NCBI RefSeq assembly: GCF_048128805.1
Contig: NC_135999.1
Location: 23,069,159 to 23,133,158 of the forward strand
Reading direction: 5' to 3'
DNA from: Centroberyx gerrardi
Lineage: Eukaryota; Chordata; Actinopteri; Beryciformes; Berycidae
Length of the DNA stretch: 64,000 bases
Shown: positions 10,884 through 25,568 of the stretch, in pieces
How the letters are laid out: every line of letters begins with the position of its first letter
How positions within the stretch are numbered: the stretch's first letter is position 1
Translations under genes and position numbers: made by a program
Notes under the pieces: model-generated
What the model saw: the letters and a program-made list of their open reading frames with translations, nothing else
Told to the model about the DNA's origin: nothing
Database searches by the model: none

Positions 10884-11516
10884 GGAGGCAGCAAACATAG
10901 CTCAGGATAATGAAGATCAAGGCAACAATCCACAAACATCAATGTATAATAGGCACTCAGGTACCCCAAAAAAACCCATGGACATGCTTGTCCATATCAA
11001 ATGAGATTTCTTACCTGGATCAAATGGGTATCATAACTGTAAAATCTATGTTTGCCATCAATTTACCAGTGACGCTGTTGTGTAATATGTTTGAGAATAT
11101 AAGACGTATGGGTAGGCTAAATGATAATTTCATCAAAAACAACCTGCAGTGGCACTAGACTTGAAGCCATTGGAGATGGTTCTCATATCTGAATATCCTT
11201 GGCATTAGGTGAGTGACTTCTCAATGCCATTCAGGAACACCATTAAATTCAAGACCTTGAGAGAGAGTAGAGACTTGTTGTGTATTCAAACAGACTCCTA
11301 ATATTGGCCCAGGCTATCCCCTGAAATGTGGGTGGTAAAAGTCAATAGTAATGAGGTGTTTGCAGGTTTCTTTGCACAAATTGACCTCAAGGTAGATTTA
11401 AATGTTGAGTAACTGGCTGTGCTAGGTTGGTGTGCCTGATAATCTCCTCCCATTGATCTCGTGTAGGCGCTGTATAACAGTTTTCCATGTGTTTTGTTTT
11501 TTTTATTTTATATTTT

Positions 11517-12240
11517 TTGGCATTTAGCTGATGCTCTTATCCAGAGAAACATACAAGTATGCTGGTAGGAGTTCAATCTCTTGCTCAAGAGTGTTTCAAC
11601 ACGTCATGTGGCAACATTTTGATGTAGGACCGTCTCTCTACCCATCAGGCCACCCGGCTGCCTCCGCAAAAAGCTTATATTGAGCTAGACAGGACTCAAA
11701 CCTAGAATCTTTGGAACAGGCATGATATCCATGGGGCCTAAGTCATGTGATGATGATTTATTGATCACAAAATCTGTGATGGAGTGTGAAGGGATCCACA
11801 ACCCCATACCTCTAGGCCATGGCCCAGCCCATGCTTTACATTCTGGCTCTACTGGTCCCTTGGCTCTCCCAATTCCCTGCGCCAGCTGGGTCATCACTCC
11901 ACCCAGCCTCGGCTCTTCTCCATCCTGGCTCTCTCATGGTGGGATGACCTTTCCACGCCAGTCACTTCCCATCTTCTGTCACAGGCTGAAAAGTCATCTT
12001 TTCAAGAAGTACCTCATGACTTCTCCCCGCTGAATCATTTGCCCTCTCGTCTACAAACCCTAATTGCTCTCTAAATTTCCTTTCTCCTTACCCTCACAAT
12101 AATGTCTTTCATGATCATTCTAGGATCACCAGAATATTGCCAAGGCACTATAGCCTCCACCCTTGCTGTCCTACAGTATTGTCTTTGTAATCTCATTGTG
12201 CTGTGGACAGTGTCCAGCTAAACGCCTAAAATGCAAATTA
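11517..12240. mobile_element. Degraded interspersed repeat with inverted ends
   Basis: The left end (GCATTTAGCTGATGCTCTTA) resembles the GCATTTAGCAGACGCTTTTATCC module shared by many fish repeats. Its inverse (CAGCTAAACGCCTAAAATGC) occurs at the right end near 12216-12236. The interior contains a translated stretch (WLSHGGMTFPRQSLPIF then RLKSHLFKKYL) like one I have seen in repeats across fish genomes. This explains the 103-codon frame at 11722-12033, so I do not call a host gene. Class uncertain. Confidence 0.5.
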
Positions 12241-12249
12241 TATCCCAGT

Positions 12250-15200
12250 TGGAGAGTCTTGCCTAGTTCAGGTGTGTTAATTCTCAGTATTACCTCTCAC
12301 CTTGGTAACTGTAGGTAAGTTAACAAGTTAATGATCCACAGCTAATGGTGGTGCAACTTTCAGATTTGCATAAAACATGATGAAGACCTTGTGGATTGTG
12401 TGTAGACTGAAGCATGATCAGTACCAAAGTTAGGCTTCACCACAGTATCTTTCTTATTTCAGTTCTGAAAGAAAAAGACCATTGTAAAGCCTAGGCTACA
12501 TAGAAAATAGGCTACATTCCTGTTTGTTTACCTCAGTGTGCAGTGGAAGGGGAAGAGAGACTTTAAGTCTGCACTGAATTATGCATAGGTAGGCATAAAG
12601 GGCCAACCTTATTCTAATTTTGAAGTTAATTTTTATTTACCATGAGTTTGGTGATGTATGGTTTGTGACAGTTGTGTCATGAAAACAATGAAAATAAAAT
12701 TTGATTAACTTGTTTACATACATCCAAAACACCAACCTGGAATGTGATTACATGGCCCTCTTATCCTGCTTTGAAGCATTGTGTTCCTGAAATTATCCTA
12801 CAGTTTTAATCCTTTGGTAGTGACATTCCAAGAGGTCACATTAAACCTGAAAAGATGATACTGTTTAGATGAGAATACATGTAAGCAACATGGCAACATG
12901 TGAACGGTCAATTCCAATAAATCTCGCCATATTCATGTGACAGAAATTTAAGTTCAAATGAAATGTAAGAATATTTTTTCAACAATACCAAATACAGTCA
13001 CACTGGAGATTCACAAGATCCTGAAATCGGTTGGTTAATATCAATTTAGGTTCTAAAGCTTGAACATATTGGCAAGAAACTGATGTGAGTTGGATTAAAG
13101 GGGGTGGGGGGTGGGGGGGAATGATTGGAAACAGCCCATGGGCCATCATGTGGTCATCTTGGGCCCAGGCCTAGTTAAGACTGCCAAACAAAAGCCACAG
13201 ATAGACTTTTTTCACTGCACTGTGACATCTTGTGCGCTTAAGTGTCATGTTAAAAAGGGTGAGTAAGGGAGGAAGGTGTGGATTTCGGCAGAGAAAAGAA
13301 AAGCAAAACAAGATTCTAACACCTGTGAGAGACCGGAGGAGGCTTAGGATTTGAACAGCAGGTGCAGCGAAGGGAGATGTCACACTTCTATGTCTCTCGG
13401 CAGCACAGCCGGTGGCATATCAAAATGATTTTGAGAGGATCAGGCCTTCATTTCCTTTCTGTGAAACTGTGTTCAAAGGAAACGTGTGGTTAGCCCCCGG
13501 TATCCGTGGTGACTGTTAACCATGACCACATGAAACCACCAGTGGTCAGAGTCAGTGGATCTCACGTTTATGTAGGTTGAAAATCTTAAGACTTCACACG
13601 AGAAAAGCACACTCACTGGTCACACACTAACTGGTTTGAGTTCAGCCTATATACAGTATGTCTTGTAATTGCTTTAGAAGCCAGTTTTGTTGGCTGTTTT
13701 TGCAGTACAGTAAAGTGTTGGTTGTACTACTTTTTATCTGTGCACCACAGAGGTTTTTCTGAAGAATTCAATACTCAAATGAAGGCTTCAGCTAGTACTG
13801 TGAGGCAAGGAACATGTGCTGCTTATCATGCTCTGAGTTGGCCTACACCCCTGTTGACTGTACACCTGTTCATAGCCCTGACTCACTTCTTGGCCTTCCA
13901 AGTTCTCGCCGGGTCTAGCCTATTTTTATACAATTGGGAGTATTTATTTTGCAATTTTGGTCAAGGTTCAGTGATAGCTTTGGCATTTCAGCCCTTTTCT
14001 GAGGCTATTGAGTCTGGTGCTTCCGTAGTATTCAGTTGAGCTGTAGAAAGTGTGGCAAAAAGCCATGTTGCAGTGATGATGGTGGAGAAATATTTTCTCT
14101 AAACTGATAAGACAAAGAAATTGTCAAAAATAACTTGAGGACTGAGGTTTCTGGAATTAACTCAACATTCATCGACATTTATCTTACATTCATGACCACA
14201 CTTTTTCTTGGCCGAACATTTATCTTCTCTTTCACAATGGTCCACTGTAATTCCAGTTTACCACATGAGGTCATTTAGTTTACTTGGCTATTAGATGTTG
14301 CTTAGGAATAGGACATTATTTTTCCATTGTGATTCTCACTTCAAATCTGGAATGTGATCCAGACAGACAAGATAAGAAACTCTCGGTTAAGCCTAGCTGA
14401 GTTCCTCTTCTGTAGTATGCTAACATTATTAGGCCTCTGGCTCTTGAACATGTCATCATTACTTTCAGGCTCCTGACACAGGGCTTACTTGGATTACAAT
14501 CAATACTTCTGTTAACAACATGGCTTTTTATTTAATTACCAAGTGGTGTTGAGTGCTCCAGGTTATTAGGCCCACTGTTACCTTATCTTTCTTGCCATGC
14601 ACCCTTAGACACGTTTCTATGTACAGAGCCTTAAGAAATTTGCTTTGCTTCTGAAGTGATTGCCATGCTAGATGCAGTAGCTGTTGGTCTTTCTCCATAA
14701 AAGTTGGTCCAACTTGATAAATAAGAGGGTTAGCGAGGCAGAGGTTTAAAGCAATGCAAAATCATTAAGGTCCTGTCACATGAGTATGTGTTGTGGAGGC
14801 GTTCCAAACTGTAGTGTTTATCAGAGCAATGTCCAGGGTTTTTAGGGACGTGTGATCTTTCCTGAATTCCACACTGGGGTGTGTTTTTGTGGATTTCTGC
14901 CAGTAGATCCCTTCACAACTGAGATGATGAAAAGCCATTGCCTTGTCAGAAACGCGTTGATTGTGCACAGTGCAACACATACAAAGTCAAGATGTTTTTC
15001 ACTGGTAAATAACTGTAGCACTGTGGCTGTGTTGACATTATCTTCATCAGTTTGCCATGTCTATAATAAGGGTAGGACAGCTACCATTCAGGGTTGAAGA
15101 CATTTGTAAGCCTTCTGTTTCGTCACTAAGCGATGCTTCTACTGAGATTCCTCCTCACCGGTTGAGGTGTCAGAAGATATCAGTGTTCATGCAGACAGGT

Positions 15201-17150
15201 GCTGCTCCCTCTCCCATGCCACTACTGAAATAATGACCATTACTGAGGCGTCAGGAGAACGTGTCAACCTGCCAGCCAGCAGCGATTACAGGCCTGTTTC
15301 AGGTACTGTCTCCATTGTTTGTTGACAGTACCATTCATCTTGCTACCACCGTCATAATAATCACTTGTTTACAGAGGAAAGAGACAGAGGAGAGAGAGGT
15401 GGTGGGAACACGTATAAATATAGCCCATCTATAAATATTTCTTCAGAGTTACCGTTTCTCATTTGAAACTGAGACAGTGTTCACAAAGCTACAGTATGTT
15501 CACAGGCAGCATTTAAGTTGAGAGCCAAAAAGCTGGCAAAAATAGAGATGTCTGAACATCAGAGAATTCAGCTGTTTTAATTTGAGCCGTGAGGAGCAGT
15601 GCAGCTATCTTTGATTGGATTACAGCCATTCCTTTAGCAGTTCAAGCAGTCCTTCACCATGGGCTAATTATTAGTCTGGAATACAATGATGCAACTGCAT
15701 TTCAATCACTCATTAATCGCTGTTGATTACAATATAGTCTACAGTCATTACAATTTGGTTGAACAGTGTCTTGCCTAATTGATTTCTGCTTTGTACAGCA
15801 TTATTAACAATACTTGCAAACCTTACAGTACTCCAGACTTTCAATTGAGTTTCCATTTGGCTTTACCTTTGGCCAGGGGTGCACAGTTATTGCTAAAACC
15901 CTAAAAAAAAATCCTGATTATTTTGCTAGATAGGCCTATGTTAATCAAAAGTCTTACTCACCATGATTTGTTTTGATGATGAGAATACTTTTTGCATCTT
16001 ATATCAACAGCTTGACTAATATAAAATTGCACTATACGATTACAATTAATTGTGTAATACGTTATTCCTAGATTTTTTTTATTCCCCCTATTTCCCCTTG
16101 GGAGGTAGGTTTTCATCAGTGTTTGATGTCTCATGGTTGCTTTTGATGTCTGCTGTCATGGAACGTTATTGAGTGGCAGGAAAATTTAATTACTCTAGAC
16201 AGATAAGACAGATAGTCAAAGACGTGGTGAATGTCGTCAGCAAAGTACAGAAAGAAAAAAAAACAACCCCAGAGATGATTCTACAGAGAAAACTCTTACA
16301 GGTTCATTCTGCTGTGGCAGCAGCAAAGTTCACATCTACTCATGCTGCCTCTGCATTTCTGTTTCATTGTGTGCAATTAATGAGTGTATGTTGTAATATG
16401 TTGATGTTAGCCAAGTATTAGAAGTCATTTGAGGAAACAGAAGAGTCTTTGTTGAGGGATAGCAGGAAGTCAGAGTCCATTGCTCCCCTGGGTCCATGGT
16501 TCTACCAGATGTGGCTAGCTAGGACAGATGGCTACCCCAAAGGCCTGGATGCAGACTGCAGCTTGGCATAGCATTCACATGTTGGCTAAAAGGCTTAGTG
16601 TTACTGTGGCCTGTTTTTGGAGTTAGGTGGAATAAGTCTTTTGTTACCTACAAGCCTATTAGTATACCTGCCAGGTGTTTTCATTATCCAAAATTGCACC
16701 TAGGTCAAAGCAGAAACAGTCTGCTGCTGAGTTTCTTGCCCCATCGTCGCTGTGTTGATAAAGATCAGAAGTATGGAATGAGAGCGCCTTCATATGCTTC
16801 AAAAAGTTTGTGTGTGATTCACAGTTAGAAGCAGAAACTCAATAAACCATTTAACAGCCTAGCTTGTAAAATGAACAGTGAGATACCTATTCAATTTAGA
16901 GTTATGTAAAACATTGCTCCAGAATTCTAAACCAACCGGTCTAAACTAGGCCAAGGCCTTATCAAAAGAGGGCTGTTTTGTCTTGATAGTCTGTAAGATA
17001 AAACAGGTTTACCTGTGGATGACCTCCTGTGTTCAATAGCAACACTGAGCGGACTTGACTCTCCTTTGTTCCTCCAACCAGTGTCTTGGTCTAATAGGAA
17101 GTACATGCGACTAGCTGGTCACTAATGTTATTATAAAGTAGTTAACTAAA
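12250..17150. other. Leader-intron sequence without recognised features
   Basis: AT-rich DNA with a G-rich patch at 13101-13119 and only short, unconserved open frames (the longest about 105 codons at 13722-14039, with no family resemblance). Probably part of the long tex2 leader intron. Confidence 0.5.
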
Positions 17151-17154
17151 ACCA

Positions 17155-17460
17155 ATTGTTAAAATAGCCATGAAAAATATTTTAGTATAATGAAATAAAA
17201 TAAAACAAAAATGAACATCAACAGGAATTAAAATGTCTACTTTCAACACTAAAAATATTTAATTTTTAGGTTTAGTCTTTAGTCTTTTTAGGTTTAGTCT
17301 TTAGTCCATTGGAAAACAAACTAAAACTCATCTTTTATGAAAAATAAAACTGCAAACAAACACCACCTCAAAATTGAAAATATATACGGAAATGGAAATC
17401 AGATTTGAAATAAAATAAAAATAAAGACCGATACGAATTTTACAACTATAAACCTGCGGC
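17155..17460. repeat. A/T-rich AAACTAAAACT-type interspersed repeat
   Basis: Repeated AAATAAAATAAAAC and AACTAAAAC motifs, with a local tandem duplication of about 21 bp (TTTTTAGGTTTAGTCTTTAG) at about 17265-17305. The composition is like a common fish repeat that I recognise by appearance only. Confidence 0.45.
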
Positions 17461-18893
17461 TAACGTGTGTCTAGCTGTCTGCGTTAAGGTTGACTGAGCC
17501 TGCCTCTGTAACTGGAGCAGAGAGGCAGATCGCTGAGCTTAATCCATGTCACAGTTTTGTCACTGCTGTAGCCATGTAGTTCATTCAAATATAATGAGGC
17601 CTTGTTGACGAGGTTAAGCAGTTAAGTGAGCAGTGCATTATTTAACATGAACAACGTCAGGGTCAGTGAAGTAACTTGGCTTGAAAGAGGCCTGACCTTA
17701 CAGGGTTTCACTGTATTCAGAAACACAAGGCTTCTATGTTCATAAAAATCTCAACAAATAAGAGGAACAGGTTGTTTTGGCCTTGTAAACTTGTACATTG
17801 TACTTGTACTCGCATATGAATTGGGGTTGTTAAAAACTAGGGTCAATGAACTATGAAAGGCTAATGTTAAGTCTCTCTCTCTCTCTGTCTTTCTCTGTTT
17901 CTGTCTTTCTCTCCCTTACTCTCTGTTGGTCCCTTAATACAGATGTAATTTTAATTCTCTTCTGTTGTTACATAAACACACACACGCAGACACTGTGTGT
18001 TGCCCTGGTATTCTGCAACAAGTGCCCTAGTCTTGGTGGGCACACAGTCACATGCTTTCCACAAGCCAGTCCTGTCTCACTGTTGTGATCCACAACAAAC
18101 TGAACCATCGCTGTCAGTATTTGAGCGATCTAACTATCTTGGCAGCCATTTGAAAACAAGTGCTGTCTTTTCCAAATCTGACAACATAACAGCTTTGTCA
18201 TCGGAGTGCTTGAATGTGGGTGAAAAAGAGGAACAGTCTGTTTTCTCGTATCCAGTCATTTCTTATATCCATAGTTGGGAAAGGCAGCTATCCTCTGACT
18301 AGAAATATTTAGCTAAAAGACACAGGGCTTTGTTTTATACATCTGGTTAGCGTTTTGCTTTTACCAGCATGCATATTCTGATTGATTCAGATTCTGATTA
18401 AATGGCCCTGATGCTATTTAGGGTGAGAATCTACATTGAAGCCTGCCTTGAGTGTTACAGGAAAGGGCGTGGATGAGATGCCGTCAGGATTATCAAGTGG
18501 ACACTTCCTATGACAGATTTGTGTCTCTGTAACCGGTATCAGTGTCAGCTGTATTCAGAAGATGAATGGTTTCACTTCTTAAAGGATAGTGTGCATCATC
18601 CTTAGTTGTCAAAATGATAACACTTTTGCAGACTGGATACGCTACATTTTAAATGCTGAATAATTAACTGAGATCTTTTTTTTTTTTTTCCAGGATGTAT
18701 GTAGCATTCTGGAAATAAACTCTTCAAATAGAGAGATTACTAGAGTCCAAAAGCAAGATGTAAAACGAGCACAACCACCATAGATCCTGGCTTGAGAGTC
18801 ATGATCATTTGCGCTGCTCTGATCCTGTCACCTCAACAGGTTATTTTTACTGTGCCAGTTAGCACTCTGGTTTTTTACACTGGCTGATGTGCT

Positions 18894-18895
<2 letters not shown>

Positions 18896-18934
<39 letters not shown>
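18896..18934. repeat. (CA)n microsatellite
   Basis: About 19 CA units. A shorter (GT)n run lies at about 19031-19045 and another at 19888-19907. The surrounding 17461-25120 is otherwise non-coding intron-like sequence without recognisable genes. Confidence 0.95.
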
Positions 18935-18935
<1 letters not shown>

Positions 18936-21900
18936 ATTCACAGACTCTTATTCTGTTGCACAGTTACCAAGAACTACACAAACCAACAGAGACAATGAGT
19001 GTTCACCAAGAAAGCTGTTACATGCAAGGGTGTGTGTGTGTGTGTATATACTGTATGCGCACATATTACACACACGTTTGTCACTACAGGCATATGTTTT
19101 GGCACTGTTGTAAAACTGTTCGTTTCAGACAGCATTGTGTATTCAGGTGTTACTCTATGTGGGTCGCACCTCAGATTTTATTATCGTTTGCCATTCTCAT
19201 TGTTTGTGCCCTATCCACTGTTCCAGTTTGAGAGAATAGACTTGCTCTCTAACATAATGCTGTCGTCGGACAGAAACCTTATATCTCCAAAAAGTATGTT
19301 AATCAGGAATTTAGAAAAGGCTGGATATTTTCTCATTGACAGCCATGCTTTTTTGAAATTATACAATGGTTTGATGGGCTGAAGATTTTTTACCAGACAG
19401 TAGTGATAATGAGAGAAGCCTGAGCAAAGTAGAATAGTATCTTCAACAGCAGCCATACAAGGTAAAACTGGCACATTGTCCTTCCACGAACCTAATCATA
19501 TTTTATCGACACGCTATATAGGTTATCTTGTTTCCATGGCAAAGTGCGCTCCACTTGGCGGAGGGAGACAGTGAGACAGTTGATACCCGTGATGATCTCA
19601 CTGCCCAACATTTCTCTCCCCGCCCGTCCCACCAGTTTTTCTGCATACTTAGAACAGTTTCTGTTCTATTGTGCTGTTGTTGTTTTTTCTCCAGAGCCTG
19701 AAATCAGGAAGGGGTTTGAGAAATGCATTAACTAGCCTATATGCCCTCAGTCACGCTGTTATTCCATCACTCAATGCACACACACACTCACATGCGCTCA
19801 TATTGGTCTCAGCTAATGCAGTTAGCCTCAGTGAGCACTAGCACACTGCTCTGCTCACATTTCTATTCAGCTGCCGCCTTTTGCGTCTGTGTGTGTGTGT
19901 GTGTGTGAGAAACAGAGAGAGAGGTATTAACACAAAGGCAGGTTACATAGCAGGCTTGCATCCACAATGTCATATAATAGGAAAGATTATTACCATCCAT
20001 TTTCTATTTATCCTCCAGTTAAAGCACACAAGGGTCCTGACTACATTGTTCAAAGAGAATTCACTACATATTACATCTTGAAAAGCACAAAAAGGCACAG
20101 AGAATTAGACATGAGAGCTTTCATTTCTCCCACCTCAACACGTCATATAGCCTGAGTGTTATCTTAAACACTGTAGTAAATTTGCTTTTTAATAGCAATC
20201 CGGAAAAATGGGGGCATATTCCTTAGGCAACCATTAGATGTGTGTAAATTGTCGTTGCCTGTGGGGCTGTCAGCAGTTAGCTAGCTGCAGTGTCGGCAGT
20301 AGCATTAATGTGAGCACTGGGCTGTGAGAAACACACTTTGCAAGTCATTAGCTACAGCGTGTAAGCATGGGGAAGGCCATTACTACTGTAAATAAACAGC
20401 AGGATATAGGGTGGGATTACTTCTGATCCCTGACTAGGCAACCTGGAACAGGTATACTGGTCTGGGATTTCATAATGTCTTCCACAGGGAAATGTGTGTC
20501 ATGTTAGTCATACACAATAGCAGGGAGAACACAGTCGGGTGTTGTTGTGTTCTTGGTGGAGGCATTGTTGTAGGTTGTACCTCTGCCAAATATTGACAGC
20601 TGAAGAGTGTGTATTCAAGTAATCATGGGTTGCACATATATAATACATGCATGTATAGTTCTGGGAATATTTAGGGTCTTTGTTGTCAAATGAATCCTAA
20701 AAAATAACAATTTTGCACTGCTATTGCCTCCACTATGTCTTTTTTTATCTCATTTGTTGTTGTTTTTTTCTCAACCACCTCCTCTCAATGCCTCTAGAAT
20801 AATCGCAGTGATGTCATCTGAAACAGCGGCGTTTGACATTTGAGACGCTCTGAGGGGGCTGGCATGTGGTATTGTACTGGCAGAAGGAAACAGACAGGAT
20901 GACTTGCAAAAATACCCTTACTGGGCGATTAATGAGCTACAGAGGAAATGCTGTCAGCCAGATCTACTGACATTTTAGGCCTACATGCAATTATGAGATA
21001 GTAGAGTCCCAGGATGTGGGGAGGTTGACTTCTTAACTCATTGCTTACAGACTTGCTTACAGAAACTCTTACCCAAAGAACAATCACAAAAGATTAATAA
21101 AAGAATGTCCAGACTTTATGCAGATGAACAAGATTTTCAGGTTCCAAAAAATGAAAAACATTAGGCTTGATCATTGTCTATTGTTGAAGACTTAATGTGT
21201 TAGTCTGGTGTTCCCTAGATGGCGTCTCCTTTCCCATAGACCCATAGCAGCAATTTTCCACAACAGTTCTGTTTATTATGATTCAGACTCATTCCCAAGT
21301 GAGCTGTGAAAAGAGCTGTTGACTGATATTTGTTTTCTTACTGGTCCAAGGCAGTGTCTCGTGGTTAGGAGCCAAACAAGTGAAAGTGGAAAACATTTCC
21401 CAAAGTGAATTTCATCAGATTTTAGCACACTCTATCAATGTTTTATTATCATTATTATTTTTATATTAAAGCCAGCTGCATCTCAAGTAATTCTCAGTTT
21501 CAAGGAAAAAAGAAAATTCACCAGTTGATCTCTGTTTTTACCCTTAAGCTAATATGACCAGCTAAAATGAGTGATACTCAGCCAAATCGGTTCATCTTGT
21601 TACAAGAAGAATCATTGCCTGAATCTGAATAAATTGAAGTGAAAGCCAAGCCAAGACTTTAATTAGATTAGCTTTCTGGCGAATGTGACAGCTCCACCGT
21701 CTATGTCGGTGATGTAGCCTCGGTGTGATGTAGCCTACTTTTTCTGTTTTTTGGTGTACCCACTTTCTCTCAACTTGCCTCATCTACTTCGACTTCAGTT
21801 AGTGATTTCCTACATTTCCCAGAAAGGCTTTCGACAACATCCAGCTGGTTATACGTGTAGGTGGAGAGAGTGATCGTGGAGCGAGAGGTTTTCCGTTGGA

Positions 21901-24900
21901 GGAAAAGTGATAATTGCGCCCCTTAATCAAAACACAATATGTTTTGGATTGTGGCTGCGTTACATTTTGGTCTATTTAGGTTACTGTCGGTGGAGAAGTC
22001 GGTAGCTGCCTCTTCTACAATGGATTTCTCCCTGTATGAATGTTGAATGTCGGTGCAAAATGGTTGGTCTAGAACAACAGTGTTGCTCTTTTATTCTGTG
22101 GGACTGACATCAAACCCTGATGTTTACCACTGACTTTTTAATTCGTTGAAATTTGCTATCTTGCTATCAAATTCCATTGTAGCTGCACTGGAAATATCTT
22201 GACATGACATGATGTTGTTTAACAGTGCCAAAGTGTTTTCAGGTGGAATTATCCTGTAAGGATCCACAGATTATTGGCTACCAACTATCTCGTTTTCTTA
22301 AGACTATGCTTGGTACTTGTCTAATCATGGTGTTATAATTTGGAGTGCAGCTTTCTTTTCTGCCTAAGTTTGACAACTCCTCTGGTCGTTGTAAAAAACT
22401 AGACGGGAGTTTGACAGTTGAACCTGCAGAAGGTCTGTGATGATAAGTAATGAGCTTCTGTTTACATTTTGAGATGTGTTTTGTTGACCGGACAACGGAG
22501 GTCAGTGGTCCAGCTCTTGGAAAGCCATATTGAGAGAACTTTGGGTCAGCAGATTAGGTCAGTGTGCTCTCCAAGCCTCTCATTAGCTGCAGCATCACAG
22601 TTGGGAAGCCAAGTGGGATTACTGGTTCAGGTCCTGGCCTTCATAACAAAGGTTCTCCTACTGTAGCTTTCACAACTAACTATCTATAGTCTACACTCTA
22701 CAATCTAGTAGACAATCTAGTTTGGCCCTTTTTACGGATATTTTTTGTGTGGGAAGCTTTCACGGATATATTTCTGATTAAATACGGTTTTCAGCTTTCT
22801 GCATTCTCTCCTCTGGTTTCTAATGTGATTTTTAGCTCAGTTGCTCAGTGTATTGTTTCACATTTGTTAGCTTGATTTGTTGGTTTGTGCTTGCTCATAT
22901 TCCTGTAGCAGTAATGAGATTTACCTCATATAATACCAGACAGAGTTACAAGCTGGAGAAAATTTGGCTGTTTGGCTAAGATATTTGATATCTGGGTTGA
23001 CAATTAAAGCCCTGAAATACTTTGGCCTTAATACAGACTGTAAAGTTATGCAGGCCCTACACACATTTGAGCGGTTCCTATTCAGACTTGGCCTATTCAA
23101 TGTGCGCACAGAGGATATTGGGAGTGTCTTTGCTTGCACACAGGTTTATTGGCTTCTTTGTCCTTTCTATCGATATGTTGGAAAATCGCTTGGACTTTAC
23201 GCCTTTTGTTTCTTTCTGCTGAGGCATTCCTTTGAAATACCATGCGCCTTTGATTCAGTTTTGTTTAGGATGACTGCATGCAAAGACTGAATTGTAAACT
23301 TGCCCATGGGATATTGGCTGAAAACATAATAAAATAAATTTTAACAAAATCTAAAATGATTTAGGCTGTTCTGGATTTTTGCTCATAAGACATCACTGAA
23401 AGATTTTTTGTGTCCAAACAAAGTTTAATATCAAATTATGAGCTTTTTAATGACAAACACTTTGTACTCACCTCACCGACAAACCATTCTCCAATTCTGT
23501 TTTTCAGTGCATTGAAACTTTGCTCAAACACTTATTATAGCCATGTTTTCATGCCATACCAGCTGATGGCACCTGTAATGTTTGGACAGCCCGCAACACA
23601 ATGGGTTCTGTCCTTGATCATGCATTTTTTTATGCCAGTGTCTAGCCATTGTGGTTTTGTTAATCAGTCTCTCTCTGATGACTCAAAACCCAAAATGTCA
23701 CTGTTACTTTAACTTCCACAGTTCTGTCAATCACATGTCAATTTACATTTTTACTATCTAACTATTCCATTCATGCCCACGGATGTCAGCAGAGTGTGTA
23801 ATAGCCCTGTGAGTCTCTTCTCATTACCATAGAGTGTTTGATACAGAGGGAGTGAACTGTGAACATGTCCCTAATGAGCGCATAACAGGGGGGCTAATGA
23901 GGCTGGGTTGCTTCTGTAATTAGCATCATCAGCATCAACGGCATGACTTCATTCCACACTGTCCTTCCCTCAGTCTGTCCGTTGGCTCAGAGAAAGGCCC
24001 TTCGGGACTCAAGTGTGAATGTGTACATACACACACTTAGATGGACACATGCAGGCACATCCATGAGCACGCAGATATACACACAGTCTTTCGCTCACAC
24101 TGTGCTTGTTCCATTTCCATAGTTTTGAAGTGGGGGATAGAAAAAGTGTGCACGCGTGCCCACACACACACGCACTTTCAACACTCTATTCTTAACGTGA
24201 TAGATCTGCTGCTAGCAAATGCTGCTAGGTCTGTTATGAGTGTTGTATGTTAAAATGAAGTCTATCAGTCCAGCTTGCGATCCACTACAATAGTCTCATT
24301 GTGCTGCTGCTGACCCCAAGAGCCAGCTAGCTAGGGACGGAGGTGGCTGGCAGACTGCCTGGCTGGGTAACTAGCTCACTCATGACCCATGTGACAATGA
24401 CTGGTCAAGTTGGGCCTGTATCTGGGCAAGCCAGCCATGACCTCATGCCACCTCTGTTGTCAAGACAAGGCAAGGCACAAAGCTACCATTGCCAAATGTC
24501 CATCAACAAGCTATTATCATAATTCTATTGCAATTCCAAGTTGATCTCTCACACAGACAAAAAGAGGCAAGAGTTTGATTATATTGTGCTGCCAGATATA
24601 CTGTATGTCCTTCCATCACAAATGATATATTTTCCATTAGTGTGAAAAAAACGACTTGTCTTCTTTTGAACCAGGATACAGCCATGAAATTTGATCATTA
24701 GATACAAACAAGAAACAAGACTTTCAGTTTGTATTCTACAAAGATTTCTTTTCATGAAGGGTGGTCTTTTAAAATGTCAAACACCAAGGGTAGAAACAAG
24801 CTAGCATTTTGTCAGTGAATGACTAGGGGCTAGTATGTAGCCAAGGAAAAGTAGAGCTTAGAAATTAATTCCTTTCCATCATAAGAGCATTGTTATGTAG

Positions 24901-25133
24901 TACACTGAGCAGCTTACTAGCAGACCAAATCCATAGCTATCTGTCTGTCTTCAAGATATCATGCATTATAAATGGGGAAATCTATGAGGGTGTGGAGGCT
25001 GATCCATGATCAGGCAAATTCTTACTTGTGCTTAGACTGGCAGTAACAGAATACAGATGGATATTTCTTTTTGAGAGAGGTGGTGCACCTATTACCTTGT
25101 GTATTTAGCCCAAGGGGTGTGTCTTTGCATCTA

Positions 25134-25430
25134 CAGTGGATATCTAAAGTTTACACAACCTTTCACATTTTCTAGTTTATATTGCCTTGAGGCCTGAAAA
25201 ACCCTCCAAGTCTGACTTTTTAAAATTTTCATTTGGAAAGAGTAACCAGAAAATCAAGGTGACAACACAAAGGCTACTCATGTCTGACAGTGTAATAGAA
25301 ATAGAAAACTCAAACACCTTGGTTGTGCAAGTGTGCACACCCCTTATAATTGGAGGCTGTAATTGTGTTAAAAATTAACTAATCACAAGCATGCATTTGA
25401 AAATCCATGACCTGGTCTTATTCCTTCAAT
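25134..25430 (+). mobile_element. Tc1/mariner-like remnant (one end only)
   Basis: Begins ACAGTGGATATCTAAAGTTT-ACAC, resembling the terminal repeat of a common fish Tc1-type element, followed by internal sequence including AAGTGTGCACACCCCTTATA. No matching right-hand terminus or transposase frame was found, so this is a truncated copy. Family by recognition only. Confidence 0.5.
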
Positions 25431-25524
25431 TGTCCATGTATCATGATATCCATTCTTTTCTTAAACTAATCCCTTATAGAACCGATCCTGGAATGGGCCC
25501 AGTAGCAAACGTAAACCTCACAAG

Positions 25525-25568
25525 CCAGACGAAGCTCACAAGTTGATCAACTCGTGAGACTCGTCTGG
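25525..25568. repeat. 44-bp imperfect palindrome
   Basis: Two 22-nt arms centred on TTGATCAA (centre between 25546 and 25547). By direct comparison 19 of 22 arm positions pair; the mismatches are at arm positions 9, 10 and 16. The outer parts are CCAGACGA and TCGTCTGG. A longer flank shows the word AGCAAAC on both sides (25504-25510 and 25575-25581). It could be the fused ends of a transposable element. Confidence 0.9.

Noticed and set aside
11722..12033. 103-codon plus-strand ORF
   Set aside because: Lies inside a degraded interspersed repeat and reads like a known repeat-derived translation. Not a host gene.
21790..22130. Possible alternative tex2 promoter/leader exon
   Set aside because: Mild CpG content and an open-looking patch, but no convincing donor and no supporting conservation that can be seen.
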